Shown here piece by piece: positions 16,448-25,841 of a stretch of DNA of 30,438 nt. The notes under the pieces were generated by a model. That model searched no databases, was not told the origin of the DNA, and saw only the letters and a list, made by a program, of their open reading frames with translations. Within the stretch, counting starts at the first letter, position 1, and each line of letters begins with the position of its first letter. The DNA is taken from NCBI GenBank assembly GCA_023434665.1, contig JAEYSM010000039.1, positions 1-30,438 on the forward strand. The letters are read 5' to 3'. The DNA comes from Bacteroidota bacterium. GTDB lineage: Bacteria; Bacteroidota; Bacteroidia; Bacteroidales; Lentimicrobiaceae. A program made the translations under genes and the position numbers.

Positions 16448-16828
16448 TTATGCTCCAATCAATTCCTGATATGCTTCAGCATTGAGCAAGTGGTTAATCT
16501 GAGAAATATCCTCTACTCTCACTTTAACAATCCATCCTTGTCCGTAAGGGTCTTTATTAATTAATTCCGGTGTACTGTTGAGTGCTTCATTAAACTCAAG
16601 TACTTCAGCAGAAACCGGCATAAAAAGATCACTTACAGTTTTTACGGCTTCAATACTACCAAAAGTATCGCCTTCTTCAAGAGTTTCACCAACCGTTTCA
16701 ACTTCAATGAAAACGATGTCACCCAATTCTCCCTGGGCATATTCTGTTACACCAACTAAAGCAGTATCGCCTTCTAGTTTGATCCATTCATGGTCCTTAG
16801 TGTACCTGAGATCGGCTGGAATGTTCAT
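16448..16828 (-). CDS. gcvH: Glycine cleavage system H protein
   Basis: 126 residues, normal length. GcvH is the lipoyl carrier that shuttles the aminomethyl group between the P, T and L proteins of the glycine cleavage system. The lipoylated lysine is Lys 63 in SIEAVKTVSDL; other hallmarks are YTKDHEWIKLEGD, VGVTEYAQGELGDIVFIE, NSTPELINKDPYGQGWIVKV. No other gcv gene is nearby. The gene lies directly downstream of sprA on the same strand, a neighbourhood recurrent in Bacteroidota, but a -7-like element at 16859-16866 suggests it can also be transcribed alone. Confidence 0.96.
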   Translation of the reverse strand: MNIPADLRYTKDHEWIKLEGDTALVGVTEYAQGELGDIVFIEVETVGETLEEGDTFGSIEAVKTVSDLFMPVSAEVLEFNEALNSTPELINKDPYGQGWIVKVRVEDISQINHLLNAEAYQELIGA

Positions 16829-16858
16829 ATCTTATAATTTTAGGTTTTTAATTTTTGC

Positions 16859-16866
16859 CAAAAGTA
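16859..16866 (-). promoter_or_regulatory. Possible gcvH -7 element
   Basis: TACTTTTG on the minus strand matches TAnnTTTG and lies about 30 bp upstream of the gcvH start, between the sprA stop and gcvH. A well-spaced -33 TTTG is missing. Confidence 0.35.
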
Positions 16867-16920
16867 AGAAATCGCCACAAACATTTATCACTTTGTTCAT
16901 CATTATTTTTTGCTTCCCTA

Positions 16921-19900
16921 TTATTGAGCTAATGTGAATCTTAAACTAATCCCTGCATTAGTGGTTGAATTATCGAATTGATTTGATACAAACGGATTTG
17001 TGATGGTCTTATCAAAGAAGAGTCGTACATTAAATCTTTGATTAATCACGTAATCGGCAGATGTATTGATCGATACCATTCTGTTACCTGTCGAAATCTG
17101 ATTTATATTCTCATCAAGGCGACGAAGAACTGTCTTGTTTTCACGTATCGATACATCAGCTTTTACATTGAGGTCACTCTTTAATTGCTGACGTCGGCCT
17201 CCGCTCGAAATATTCAGTCTTACATCTTTAAATCTGTATCCAACTCCTATTACAATTTCATTGTTAGAAACTTCAGTCAACTGGTTATTGGTGAAGCTAA
17301 GAGCCAGACTCCTCGATTTCTTGAATTCAACTTTTGATAGAAGGCTGTTATTCCAAGTCATGTCAATATTAAACAGAGGTGCGAATTGTTCTGAAATCGT
17401 AACTACATCAATTCTGTTTTCAGGTATGAAATTACCAGCTGCATCCAGGTTCACAGGGAAACCTAACTCTTCGATATAGTCGATATTTGAAATAAACGAT
17501 CCGACAGAGTATGCTGACCTATATGAATGTCCGATGCTGAATTGCTTAAAGTAACGCTTAAAGAATTCGAGACGTGCCAGTCCGGTATAAGTGAAACGCC
17601 AGTTAGGTATAGGTATTTTAGGGAAAGCAGTCAATCCTATATCTCTGGCAGATTGACCTGTATATGCAGCTATGAATGCAGGAATTAATACATCCTGCGA
17701 TGCTGGGCCATATCCTATTGGGAATCCGGTTGTGTCATTAATACCACCTGAAGCAGGATTTGCTGCACCTAACCGACTTGCTATGATCCGTCGGTTGTCC
17801 TTGAATTCTTCAAATGTGGATGAAATATTCTGATCATCGTCCTTCTTAAATGAGGTTTTGAGAGATAAGAATGAAATACTGAAAGAACCTCTATCCTGAG
17901 TACCGGTTGATTCGAACTCGCCAAAGGCATTCGCTTTGAAATATTCCTGGTGACCAAAAGACTCCTTTTTGTCAGCATTGAATTCGATTCTGAATTCGGG
18001 GAATGGTTCATAAGTCGCCCTTCCTGTAATGTCGCGGGTAAATCGGGTAACATATGCATTATTTAATAAGGTATCTGTAGTCAGCCATCCATTACGGGCA
18101 GCTTCCCAACGGATATCATCCTGACTACCAAACGCAAATCCTAAACCGGGAGCCATATCCGATAACCTGTTACCCAGGATGTCAGGTTTAGGCATAAAAC
18201 CAGGCAGTAATGTCCCGTTAGATTCAGTGAAGTTAAGTTGCACATCCTTGAATCCGATGAGCAATTTGACGAAGCCATTACCCAATGTTTTCATTATGGC
18301 ACCGGCTCTTGCCTTCTTTGTTGTATCCTGCATGGCAGAAATATTCTCCTGCTCGTCAGGTTGATTGGGTCTTCGTCCTCCGGGTACCTGCTGTCGGCCT
18401 CTTTGTGAGGTGGTTTGATTTAATTTTTTCAGGAATCCAACCTTATTATAAAGATTTGTGAGACGAGCATTTCCATTCAGGTTAACAGTATTTGAGTTCT
18501 CAACAGTGTTTCCCATGATATCCTGAATTGAACGAGGAGAAGCCTCCCATCTGAAAGTACTGTTATAACGTGCATTAACAGTCATCCAGTTGAGGATAGG
18601 GATTTTATTGATAGGAACGATATAGTTTAAAGAGAAGTTTTGAGTAAATCGGTTCATTGAACCAAAGTTCATTACTTCATCCCATATTGTATCCCTTCTT
18701 CTTTCATAATCAGAAGATGATTTATCGATGCGTCCTGGTGGTTCATCAATATATGCATTTGCATTGGCTTGATATTCAAGTTTCAATGATTGTGCAAGGT
18801 CGAATTTGAGATCATATATCCTGTTCCAGTCCCACATTTTGATATAGGTAGGCTCAAGAAGTATCAGAGCGGCACTCTTATTTCGGAGTAGTTTTTCATT
18901 ATATTGCCTGTTCATGTCAGTTCTGAAAGAGAACATCTTAGGCATATAATAGAAATTAAAGTCTTTAATAAGTGCAAATGCTTTGCCTTGAAATGGCTTA
19001 ACTCTTGAGAACGGTCTTACCGGCTTAGGATTGTTGATAAAGTTGTAGCCGATGCCACCTCTGTATTGCTTTCTCCTGTCGTATTCAACATCAATATTTT
19101 GATGGTAAATTTCGGTATAAGCGTATGTGAAGTCGAAGTTCTCAATATCATAAACCCTTGGTTTACCAACCTGGCCAACCTTTTCTTTACGGACATTCAC
19201 AAAGTTGATATTCTTTCGTCTGGTAATATCCTGGACTTTGTTTCTTACTGAATCTTTAGCATCAGCTTCAAGTTCCCTTAACTGGTCCTTAAACAGAATA
19301 TCAGGATCAAGTGGATTATACTTTGGTGTTAATCTCAATTCAGAATAATCGACATGCATCGGTATTTTTATCCCGGCTTTTTCGGGGAAGAATTTACCGA
19401 GTTGTATATTGGTAGCAATGTCGAACTGACCTGAAGCTTCCTGAGAGCGTTCGTTAACTTTCTTTTCAATACTTCCAAAACCGGGAGTTGAATAAGCACC
19501 TGAAATAACCACATTACCGAGGTCGGCCAGGTTGGCTGCAATTCTTGCAGTGGCAGCCAATCCACTTGTTTCATCGAAGTCAGTAAGTCGTAACTCATTC
19601 ACCCAAATCTCTGCACATTTAGGCTGACCGTCGTCATTATCATCAAAGAATTGTTTCTTTGGATTTCTAACACCAATCATAAAAGCTTTAATGTCGCTGA
19701 GACTTGGCATACCAACAACCGTAATCTTGTTTCTTCCGTCAAAAACCTCAAAAGGAGTGAGGGTTGTAATCATTGAACCCGGGGTTCCCATAGTGTTGTT
19801 ACGCTGTTGTTTGGCATCAACGAGTTTTTGAAGTTCAATATTCATCTCATTGTTTAGTGGCCAAATTGCTCTGGGTTCATTGAAAGTGGTACCCCAGGGA

Positions 19901-22900
19901 GTAAACTCAACCGGCACTTCGTACTCATAGTAGTTTTCAGTAAAGTCAGAGCCAATTCTTATGAAAACACTCAGCTCACCAGTCTGCAGTTCTTCGAGTT
20001 CTCTTACTTTTTCAGCATGAATGTACATTCGAAGTCTTTTATACTGACGGAAATCGAAATCAGTAGTTTTATAGGCTCCTCTAGCATCGCCATCCAGCAG
20101 ATCGCAAACTTTAAGAACCATTGATTGCTCATTTAATTGAGTAAGATTGGTAGTACCCACATTAATTTCACGTTCTATATCTGGAGGAAGTTCATAGTTT
20201 ACATTGTCTCTTCCCCTGTTTTCTTCAATATTTACTGATGATATATCGAAAGAAGTCAAACTCTGGTTTGGATCAGGAATGTATTCGCCCGGTGCAAGTA
20301 AATTATCATAATATTTACGCCACTCACCCCTTACCAACTCGAGGGTAGCAAAACGGAGCACTACATGCTGTTCCCAGTTTTTGAGGAACATTCGCATAAA
20401 ACGAATGCTCTTAAAGTCTTGGATATTGCCCACAACTCTCGAAGGACTCTGAACGGGGACTTTAAACTGATACCATCTGACATTGGCTGTTTTACCATTT
20501 TCTAATCGGATTGGTTCTTCGGGCTGCTGTATATCGACAATATAATTTTGTCCAACAACCATATTATCAGGATCAAGTTTTATATGATACTGGAAGTAAC
20601 GTTCCTGTTCATTGAGTGTATTATCGCGGTTGATGTCTTCAACGTTAGGGAGGGTGGTTGCCTGTGTCTGAAACTCTTCGGAAGACTGTTCGGAAGCCGG
20701 CGAGTTTCCTTCAGTTCCGTTGTACCTTTTATAACGTTCAGTGATACTGCTATAGACCGGATCATTATCATAATCAGCTCCCCTAAAGAAATGATAATTA
20801 TCTCCTGACGGATCGTTTAATGCTTTCAGGTATGCAGGTGCTGCCGTACCATATATGCTGGCCAACTGTTCGAGGTAGGTGCTGTTAAAGAACGATTGTT
20901 CATCAATATCTCTCAAACCATCATAACCCACATCCTGATATGGGCGGGCATTGACGTCATTGTCGAATGCATTAACAAGAGCCTGAAGAGTAGGAACCCT
21001 TCCCCATGCAGTGGTATCGACATCTGCAACAAGTTCACTGGTAGGAAGACCATTTTCGTAACTCTTTCTGCCGTCAGGTAAAATATCTTCTGAAATATCA
21101 CCAAGATTGAAATAAAGATCTCCGCCAACATGTGTTGAATCTTCTGAGAATGGATCCATAAGCCAGAATTCAATATATTCAACATTGGTAGCTTCAAAAT
21201 CAGTTGATTCAATTTTTCTCATTATACCAGCCCAGCGTGATGAAGGATCTTCCAAAAATCCATCCTCATTAATACCTGCTGAAAAGCCTGTGGGTGAAAT
21301 ATCATAGTTGTAAGGTCCTCTTTCGGCAGGGAAATATGCAAGATTGAGTACCTGAAGGTTCATTGGTAAAGAATGATCCTTTGATACGTTAGGGAAAACT
21401 TCCTTTTCTGAAACATACCTTACAGAGTTTCTTGATAACTCGTCCTTACTTATATTGGCAGGTCTTAGTCGGCTGTTTTTGTCATAGAATAGGGGGTCAA
21501 TTGTGTACCAGCTCATTAAAGCTCTGTTATAACCCGGCGTAAGATCATCACTGTTTACTCCTTCGGGGAACATATCCCTTGAAGTTTGTCCCCGTGGAAT
21601 ACTTGATAGGAACCATGTACCCACATTCTTAAGGTCGATCGTTGATTTACTACCTTCAAAGTCATCAATATATGAAGTACCTGTTTTACCTACAGCTCGT
21701 GAATGGCCGGGAATAAAGTGGGCCATTTCACCGTTGATCTGAATACGCGAAGGAGTTGATGTTCCGTAAAAAGGAAGTTTATCAACCATGCGGGTCAGCC
21801 ATAGTGATTCTGTTTGGTAATCAAAGTTCAATCCCCACATAGTATTTGAAATAGGCTCTTGTCCAAAATTCGTTTTTTGGGTAAGTGGTCTTTCATGCAG
21901 ATTTAGAATAGTCGCTCCCAGAAGGAAATTATTGCTCACCCTGTAATCAACATGAGCCCCCATCATTGTTTGTTGCTGAAGATTGAAAGTAGCATTATTC
22001 TCCAACGAAATATTAAGCGGGGTACCTGAATTAAGGATACCTTCATTTATGATCTTAACTCTTCCTAAAGTATAATCAACAGTGTAATCCACATTTTCAG
22101 TCAGCGGGATACCACCGGCGGTTACCCTGACCGACCCTTGAGGAACATTAAGTGCATTAAGCGAAATTTCTGATCCTGATTGTGATTTATATTGACCTTC
22201 AATTATATACCGGTTTCTGTCGGGATATTGCTGTGCGCCACTTTTTGTAAGAGTGTACAGCGAATCGTAAGCATATTTATCGCCTAACTGCTGGTTTTGA
22301 AGTTTTTCTCTCAGGTAGCTGCCAAAAGGTTCTCTCACTGTAAAGTAAATTCGCCCATTTGAGGATTGAATGGTACCCCCGTTCATTCCGGCATTGTCAA
22401 TAAAGTCGAACAATCCATCATGAGGTGGATTTAACTGAGGATCAAGATTATCGAAATTGAACACCCTGATAAGTGGAACACCTGCAACACCCTGAGGGCC
22501 GTCGGTAAAATATCCTGTTGGAACTGTATTCTCATTACCTGAATATAAAATGTTGAGAATAAAGTCTTCTCTGTTAACCTGGAAGGCTCCGATGTTATAT
22601 ACGTTCTTCATCATAAGACGCCACATCGGAATTTTGGTATTGAGTGCAGTACTCTTCAGAAGTTTCACCATCAATGCTGCAGGAGCAGTAATCCCTTCAT
22701 CTGAAAACTGTCCAACCTGATAAACCTGGTCCTGTCCAATCACAGTATACTGATAAGCAACAGCCAATACCTGGTCGGCATTGAGCGCTGCATTAGTTGA
22801 AATGAATCCTAACTTGGAATTGAAAGTATACTCACTTGGATTTAAGCGGCGGGCATTTTCAACTTTATCAAAATCGGTACCCGCAACATATCCGAAAGGA

Positions 22901-24162
22901 GCACCTGAAAGGTATTGAGTTACCTGATTTATATTTCGTATAGTGGTTGTATCAAATTTTGTCAACAAGTCGTTGGACCTGTTATCAGGATAAAAGAAGC
23001 TAGCATTAGGAATGATAGTCTGATTATAAGGATTTCTTTCACCGAGGTCCTGGAAAGCAACAATATTCCTGTTGTCAGTCACAGCCGGGCCAATATTTGT
23101 AACCCAAACTTCAATTTTAGTAATATTGATATTTGAGTTAACGATAGGAAGAGTGCTTAAAGCATTGTCATAATTATCAGCAAAATATTGAGCAAGGAAG
23201 AAGTGCTTATTATCTTCATAATCAAGAGCTGTAAGACTAAATTCACTGGTTTGGGCTCCACCCTGAACTGTGATATTTGAAGTTTCACTTTTTTGCTGCG
23301 AAAAGACTGCCGTTACGGTTGCTTTTCCAAACTGCATTTGGGTTTTTAATCCGAATAAACTCTGGCTACCCGTTATGAGTGTACTAGTAAGTGGGAAAGT
23401 AATGTCACCGGCTTCAATCAGCTTGATAATTTCATCTTCCTTTCCTTCGTATTTCAGCTTGAGTTTATTTTCGAAGTCGAAAGTAGCTTCGGTGTTATAG
23501 TTCGTATTAAATTCTATCTTATCACCAATTTTAGCCATAACGCTCATTTGTATTTTCTGTTGAAAATCAAAATTGGTTGTGCGTCTTTGCCTTAAATCAA
23601 GGGCAGGGTCATCACGGCGATTTGAAAGTATTCCAAAAGTGACTTCTGCTGTACCCTGGGGTCGGATATCGATTGTATTACCTCCAAAAATCCTGTCGAA
23701 AACTTCACCACCGATATGTATTTGTGGAATGATACCGGTTCTGGCACCTGCACCTGCACCTAAAGATCTCTCTCGCCAATAGCTCTGCAACGAACGTTGC
23801 ATATCTATTTCCTGATACTCCTCTAATGAATAACCCACCGGATTTGAAATGTCGAGTGTCCCAGCTTTCCTCTTATGTGTGTAAGAGTTAGTGGCTGGAT
23901 CATAAATAAACTCTTCAGTAATATTTGAGGGGGTTCCTAAATAAAGCTTATTGTCCTCTTCCTGTGCTGGTAGTTGACCAGGTTGCGGGGTTGGTATTGG
24001 ATAACGCAATTCGCCCGGCAATAGAGTGTCAGGCGGGGTATACTGATTCAGTATGCTCTCGGGTGAGGCTGAATTAACAGGTGTAATCAAAATACCCCAT
24101 ACCAGGGTAATAAAGAAAAGCAGCGCAAAAACTCTTAACAGGTATTTTATTATCCGCTCCAA
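16921..24162 (-). CDS. sprA: Type IX secretion system translocon SprA/Sov
   Basis: 2413 residues, close to the size of the flavobacterial SprA and P. gingivalis Sov proteins. It forms the giant 36-strand outer-membrane barrel through which T9SS cargo crosses. A signal peptide (about 1-32, LLRVFALLFFITLVWG) is followed by family-typical segments: RSLQSYWRERSLGAGAG, GGEVFDRIFGGNTIDIRPQG, GDITFPLTSTLITGSQSLFG, IDDFEGSKSTIDL and AEIWVNELRLTDFDETSG. The far C-terminus is barrel-like, ending GISLRFTLAQ. The gene follows ruvA (122 bp) and precedes gcvH, the arrangement commonly seen in the phylum. No cargo protein with a T9SS C-terminal domain is visible here. The name is secure from length, motifs and synteny. 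Confidence 0.95.
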   Translation of the reverse strand: MERIIKYLLRVFALLFFITLVWGILITPVNSASPESILNQYTPPDTLLPGELRYPIPTPQPGQLPAQEEDNKLYLGTPSNITEEFIYDPATNSYTHKRKAGTLDISNPVGYSLEEYQEIDMQRSLQSYWRERSLGAGAGARTGIIPQIHIGGEVFDRIFGGNTIDIRPQGTAEVTFGILSNRRDDPALDLRQRRTTNFDFQQKIQMSVMAKIGDKIEFNTNYNTEATFDFENKLKLKYEGKEDEIIKLIEAGDITFPLTSTLITGSQSLFGLKTQMQFGKATVTAVFSQQKSETSNITVQGGAQTSEFSLTALDYEDNKHFFLAQYFADNYDNALSTLPIVNSNINITKIEVWVTNIGPAVTDNRNIVAFQDLGERNPYNQTIIPNASFFYPDNRSNDLLTKFDTTTIRNINQVTQYLSGAPFGYVAGTDFDKVENARRLNPSEYTFNSKLGFISTNAALNADQVLAVAYQYTVIGQDQVYQVGQFSDEGITAPAALMVKLLKSTALNTKIPMWRLMMKNVYNIGAFQVNREDFILNILYSGNENTVPTGYFTDGPQGVAGVPLIRVFNFDNLDPQLNPPHDGLFDFIDNAGMNGGTIQSSNGRIYFTVREPFGSYLREKLQNQQLGDKYAYDSLYTLTKSGAQQYPDRNRYIIEGQYKSQSGSEISLNALNVPQGSVRVTAGGIPLTENVDYTVDYTLGRVKIINEGILNSGTPLNISLENNATFNLQQQTMMGAHVDYRVSNNFLLGATILNLHERPLTQKTNFGQEPISNTMWGLNFDYQTESLWLTRMVDKLPFYGTSTPSRIQINGEMAHFIPGHSRAVGKTGTSYIDDFEGSKSTIDLKNVGTWFLSSIPRGQTSRDMFPEGVNSDDLTPGYNRALMSWYTIDPLFYDKNSRLRPANISKDELSRNSVRYVSEKEVFPNVSKDHSLPMNLQVLNLAYFPAERGPYNYDISPTGFSAGINEDGFLEDPSSRWAGIMRKIESTDFEATNVEYIEFWLMDPFSEDSTHVGGDLYFNLGDISEDILPDGRKSYENGLPTSELVADVDTTAWGRVPTLQALVNAFDNDVNARPYQDVGYDGLRDIDEQSFFNSTYLEQLASIYGTAAPAYLKALNDPSGDNYHFFRGADYDNDPVYSSITERYKRYNGTEGNSPASEQSSEEFQTQATTLPNVEDINRDNTLNEQERYFQYHIKLDPDNMVVGQNYIVDIQQPEEPIRLENGKTANVRWYQFKVPVQSPSRVVGNIQDFKSIRFMRMFLKNWEQHVVLRFATLELVRGEWRKYYDNLLAPGEYIPDPNQSLTSFDISSVNIEENRGRDNVNYELPPDIEREINVGTTNLTQLNEQSMVLKVCDLLDGDARGAYKTTDFDFRQYKRLRMYIHAEKVRELEELQTGELSVFIRIGSDFTENYYEYEVPVEFTPWGTTFNEPRAIWPLNNEMNIELQKLVDAKQQRNNTMGTPGSMITTLTPFEVFDGRNKITVVGMPSLSDIKAFMIGVRNPKKQFFDDNDDGQPKCAEIWVNELRLTDFDETSGLAATARIAANLADLGNVVISGAYSTPGFGSIEKKVNERSQEASGQFDIATNIQLGKFFPEKAGIKIPMHVDYSELRLTPKYNPLDPDILFKDQLRELEADAKDSVRNKVQDITRRKNINFVNVRKEKVGQVGKPRVYDIENFDFTYAYTEIYHQNIDVEYDRRKQYRGGIGYNFINNPKPVRPFSRVKPFQGKAFALIKDFNFYYMPKMFSFRTDMNRQYNEKLLRNKSAALILLEPTYIKMWDWNRIYDLKFDLAQSLKLEYQANANAYIDEPPGRIDKSSSDYERRRDTIWDEVMNFGSMNRFTQNFSLNYIVPINKIPILNWMTVNARYNSTFRWEASPRSIQDIMGNTVENSNTVNLNGNARLTNLYNKVGFLKKLNQTTSQRGRQQVPGGRRPNQPDEQENISAMQDTTKKARAGAIMKTLGNGFVKLLIGFKDVQLNFTESNGTLLPGFMPKPDILGNRLSDMAPGLGFAFGSQDDIRWEAARNGWLTTDTLLNNAYVTRFTRDITGRATYEPFPEFRIEFNADKKESFGHQEYFKANAFGEFESTGTQDRGSFSISFLSLKTSFKKDDDQNISSTFEEFKDNRRIIASRLGAANPASGGINDTTGFPIGYGPASQDVLIPAFIAAYTGQSARDIGLTAFPKIPIPNWRFTYTGLARLEFFKRYFKQFSIGHSYRSAYSVGSFISNIDYIEELGFPVNLDAAGNFIPENRIDVVTISEQFAPLFNIDMTWNNSLLSKVEFKKSRSLALSFTNNQLTEVSNNEIVIGVGYRFKDVRLNISSGGRRQQLKSDLNVKADVSIRENKTVLRRLDENINQISTGNRMVSINTSADYVINQRFNVRLFFDKTITNPFVSNQFDNSTTNAGISLRFTLAQ

Positions 24163-24284
24163 GGAACAATATAATTTTATATGTGTGTTCTAAATCAGTG
24201 TACTTAAACAGGTAAAAGTAACTCTCTTATCTGTTGTTATATTTAATGGCCTTCATCAAGATGAAGATTGTTGTATAATCAAAA

Positions 24285-24869
24285 TCATAAAATCTTCAGC
24301 GAGCTTTTAATTAAATGTTCTACCGAAATTGATACTCCCTCGTCTAGCAATATCTTATCTATTGTTTTTTCAGCAAGAGCTTTATTGAAGCCAAGAAGAA
24401 TTAATGCAGATAACGCCTCTTGCTTATTCGTATTGTGCTGACTTCCTAAAATTTCCTCAATGCCCGTATCTTTAATTAATTTGTCTCTCAGGTCAATAAT
24501 GATCCTTTGAGCTGTTTTACCTCCTATCCCTTTAACTTTTTGAAGCGTCGAAACTTTATTGTTTATAATTGCTTCTGTAACATCAGCCGGTGATAATGAC
24601 GACAGGATCAACCTGGCTGTATTTGCTCCAACTCCTGAAACAGAGATAAGATGACGGAAGAGAGTCCGTTCATTTTCAGTAGCAAATCCATATAGAATAT
24701 GAGCATCTTCCCTAACAACCAAATGTGTAAGTAATTTGCAATTCCGGTTGTCCTTAATTACCGAATAGGTATTAAGTGAAATAGCGATCTCATAACCCAC
24801 ACCATTGCAATTAATAACAGCCGTTGCAGGGTTTAAAGATTCGAGAACGCCTTCCAGAAATGCATACAT
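24285..24869 (-). CDS. ruvA: Holliday junction branch migration protein RuvA
   Basis: 194 residues from 24869. RuvA binds four-way DNA junctions and loads the RuvB motor. The OB-fold domain starts MYAFLEGVLESLNPATAVI with GVGYEI; the helix-hairpin-helix domain shows LISVSGVGANTARLILSSL and LQKVKGIGGKTAQRIIIDLRDKL; the C-terminal helical domain that contacts RuvB follows (EALSALILLGFNKALAEKTI). A longer frame begins at 24896, but that ATG lies in the -7 element at 24894-24901 and RuvA normally begins at MYAFLEG, so 24869 is preferred. ruvB and ruvC are not in the window. sprA follows on the same strand. Confidence 0.95.
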   Translation of the reverse strand: MYAFLEGVLESLNPATAVINCNGVGYEIAISLNTYSVIKDNRNCKLLTHLVVREDAHILYGFATENERTLFRHLISVSGVGANTARLILSSLSPADVTEAIINNKVSTLQKVKGIGGKTAQRIIIDLRDKLIKDTGIEEILGSQHNTNKQEALSALILLGFNKALAEKTIDKILLDEGVSISVEHLIKSSLKIL

Positions 24870-24893
24870 ATTTAATCGGAATTTGTTAACTGG

Positions 24894-24901
24894 CAAAAAT
24901 A
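24894..24901 (-). promoter_or_regulatory. Probable ruvA -7 element
   Basis: TATTTTTG on the minus strand, 25 bp upstream of the RuvA start at 24869. The -33 box is poor. No comparably good element lies before sprA, so it may drive ruvA-sprA together. Confidence 0.35.
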
Positions 24902-24927
24902 GAGATAATTATTTGATTATAACCCTA

Positions 24928-24935
24928 TATTTTTG
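24928..24935 (+). promoter_or_regulatory. Possible -7 element of the beta-barrel gene
   Basis: TATTTTTG on the plus strand, about 60 bp before the start at 24995 and only 26 bp from the divergent ruvA element. No well-spaced -33 box is visible. Confidence 0.3.
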
Positions 24936-24994
24936 ACAAAATGGAACTTCAAATGATTTAACTTTACATCAGTTAAATAGTAAATATCAGGGAT

Positions 24995-25711
24995 ATGAAA
25001 AAATGGTTTACTCTTATTATTTTTATGTTGGCAATTTCGGGAACGAAAGCTCAACCATGGTTTGATATAGGTATTAAAGGCGGTGTAGGAACTTCCTTCA
25101 TGTATAATTTCCAGATTTTTGATGATCAATATTTGTCACATCAGTTTCGTCCGGGATATACCTTTGGTGGTAAGCTGGGTTTCAATTTCATCCAGGAACA
25201 TCAATTGACCTTCGATATCCTTAAATCGAGTTTAACCCAAGGTTTTAACTACAAACTTCCGGATGTTGGCGAAAAATACAGGGAGTTCGGAATTGAATCT
25301 CTCGATATGGCATTAATGTACAGAGCAAACAAAAACGGGACCTATTTTGAAGTTGGGCCACAATGGAGTAAAGTTTCAAAAGTCAAATACTCGGACGAGG
25401 GAGGTAATTTTATTTCACCACTATCTCCGAATGAACTGTTGAATGAAAGTTTTATTTCACTGGCAGTTGGGTTTGGAGGCTATATTGTTGGTACAGATAA
25501 TTTTGGAATCACTACGGGACTCAGAATTAATTATACTTTAACTGACATCGCCTCAGAGAGTGGTAGAGGAATTAATTTTCCAATGCTGGTTGCACATGAT
25601 CCTGATCCTACCAGAAACCTCAGCATAATGTTTGTAATAGAGATGAATTACGACTTTGGTTACCTTGTAAGTCCTACTTGCGGAAAAAGAGGAAAGTTGT
25701 TTGTATTTTAA
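24995..25711 (+). CDS. PorT-like outer-membrane beta-barrel protein
   Basis: 238 residues. A signal peptide (about 1-19, LIIFMLAISGTKAQ) is followed by alternating amphipathic strands: FDIGIKGGVGTSF, GYTFGGKLGFNF, LDMALMYRANKNGTYFEVGPQW, ISLAVGFGGYIVGTDNFGITTGLRINYTL and LSIMFVIEMNYDFGYL. This fits the 8-strand outer-membrane barrel class (PF13568-like) that includes PorT, a T9SS accessory protein. The position beside the ruvA-sprA cluster makes a T9SS link tempting, but I do not see enough to call it PorT/SprT. After the last strand there is a short basic tail (CGKRGKLFVF), which is unusual for a barrel that should end at its final strand. Confidence 0.7.
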   Translation: MKKWFTLIIFMLAISGTKAQPWFDIGIKGGVGTSFMYNFQIFDDQYLSHQFRPGYTFGGKLGFNFIQEHQLTFDILKSSLTQGFNYKLPDVGEKYREFGIESLDMALMYRANKNGTYFEVGPQWSKVSKVKYSDEGGNFISPLSPNELLNESFISLAVGFGGYIVGTDNFGITTGLRINYTLTDIASESGRGINFPMLVAHDPDPTRNLSIMFVIEMNYDFGYLVSPTCGKRGKLFVF

Positions 25712-25841
25712 ACCATATAGTCGGGAAACTTTTATACAAAGTTTTTGTTTTATGACCTGTGAAAAATCGACCTGACTAAGGATATGAAAGCTATCCTCTA
25801 CCCGGTTAGTGGCGTAAAAAATAAGAACTAACAATGATAAT

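Noticed and set aside
24251..24266. CTTCAT/ATGAAG stem after ruvA as a terminator
   Set aside because: A six-bp AT-rich stem without a T-tract on the minus strand; it would not separate ruvA from sprA convincingly.
24870..24896. RuvA start nine codons upstream
   Set aside because: The upstream ATG lies within the -7 element; RuvA proteins begin at MYAFLEG.
25712..25841. GGATA/TATCC stem upstream of mdh as a terminator or riboswitch
   Set aside because: Only 5 bp with no T-run and no recognisable riboswitch core; too weak to call.
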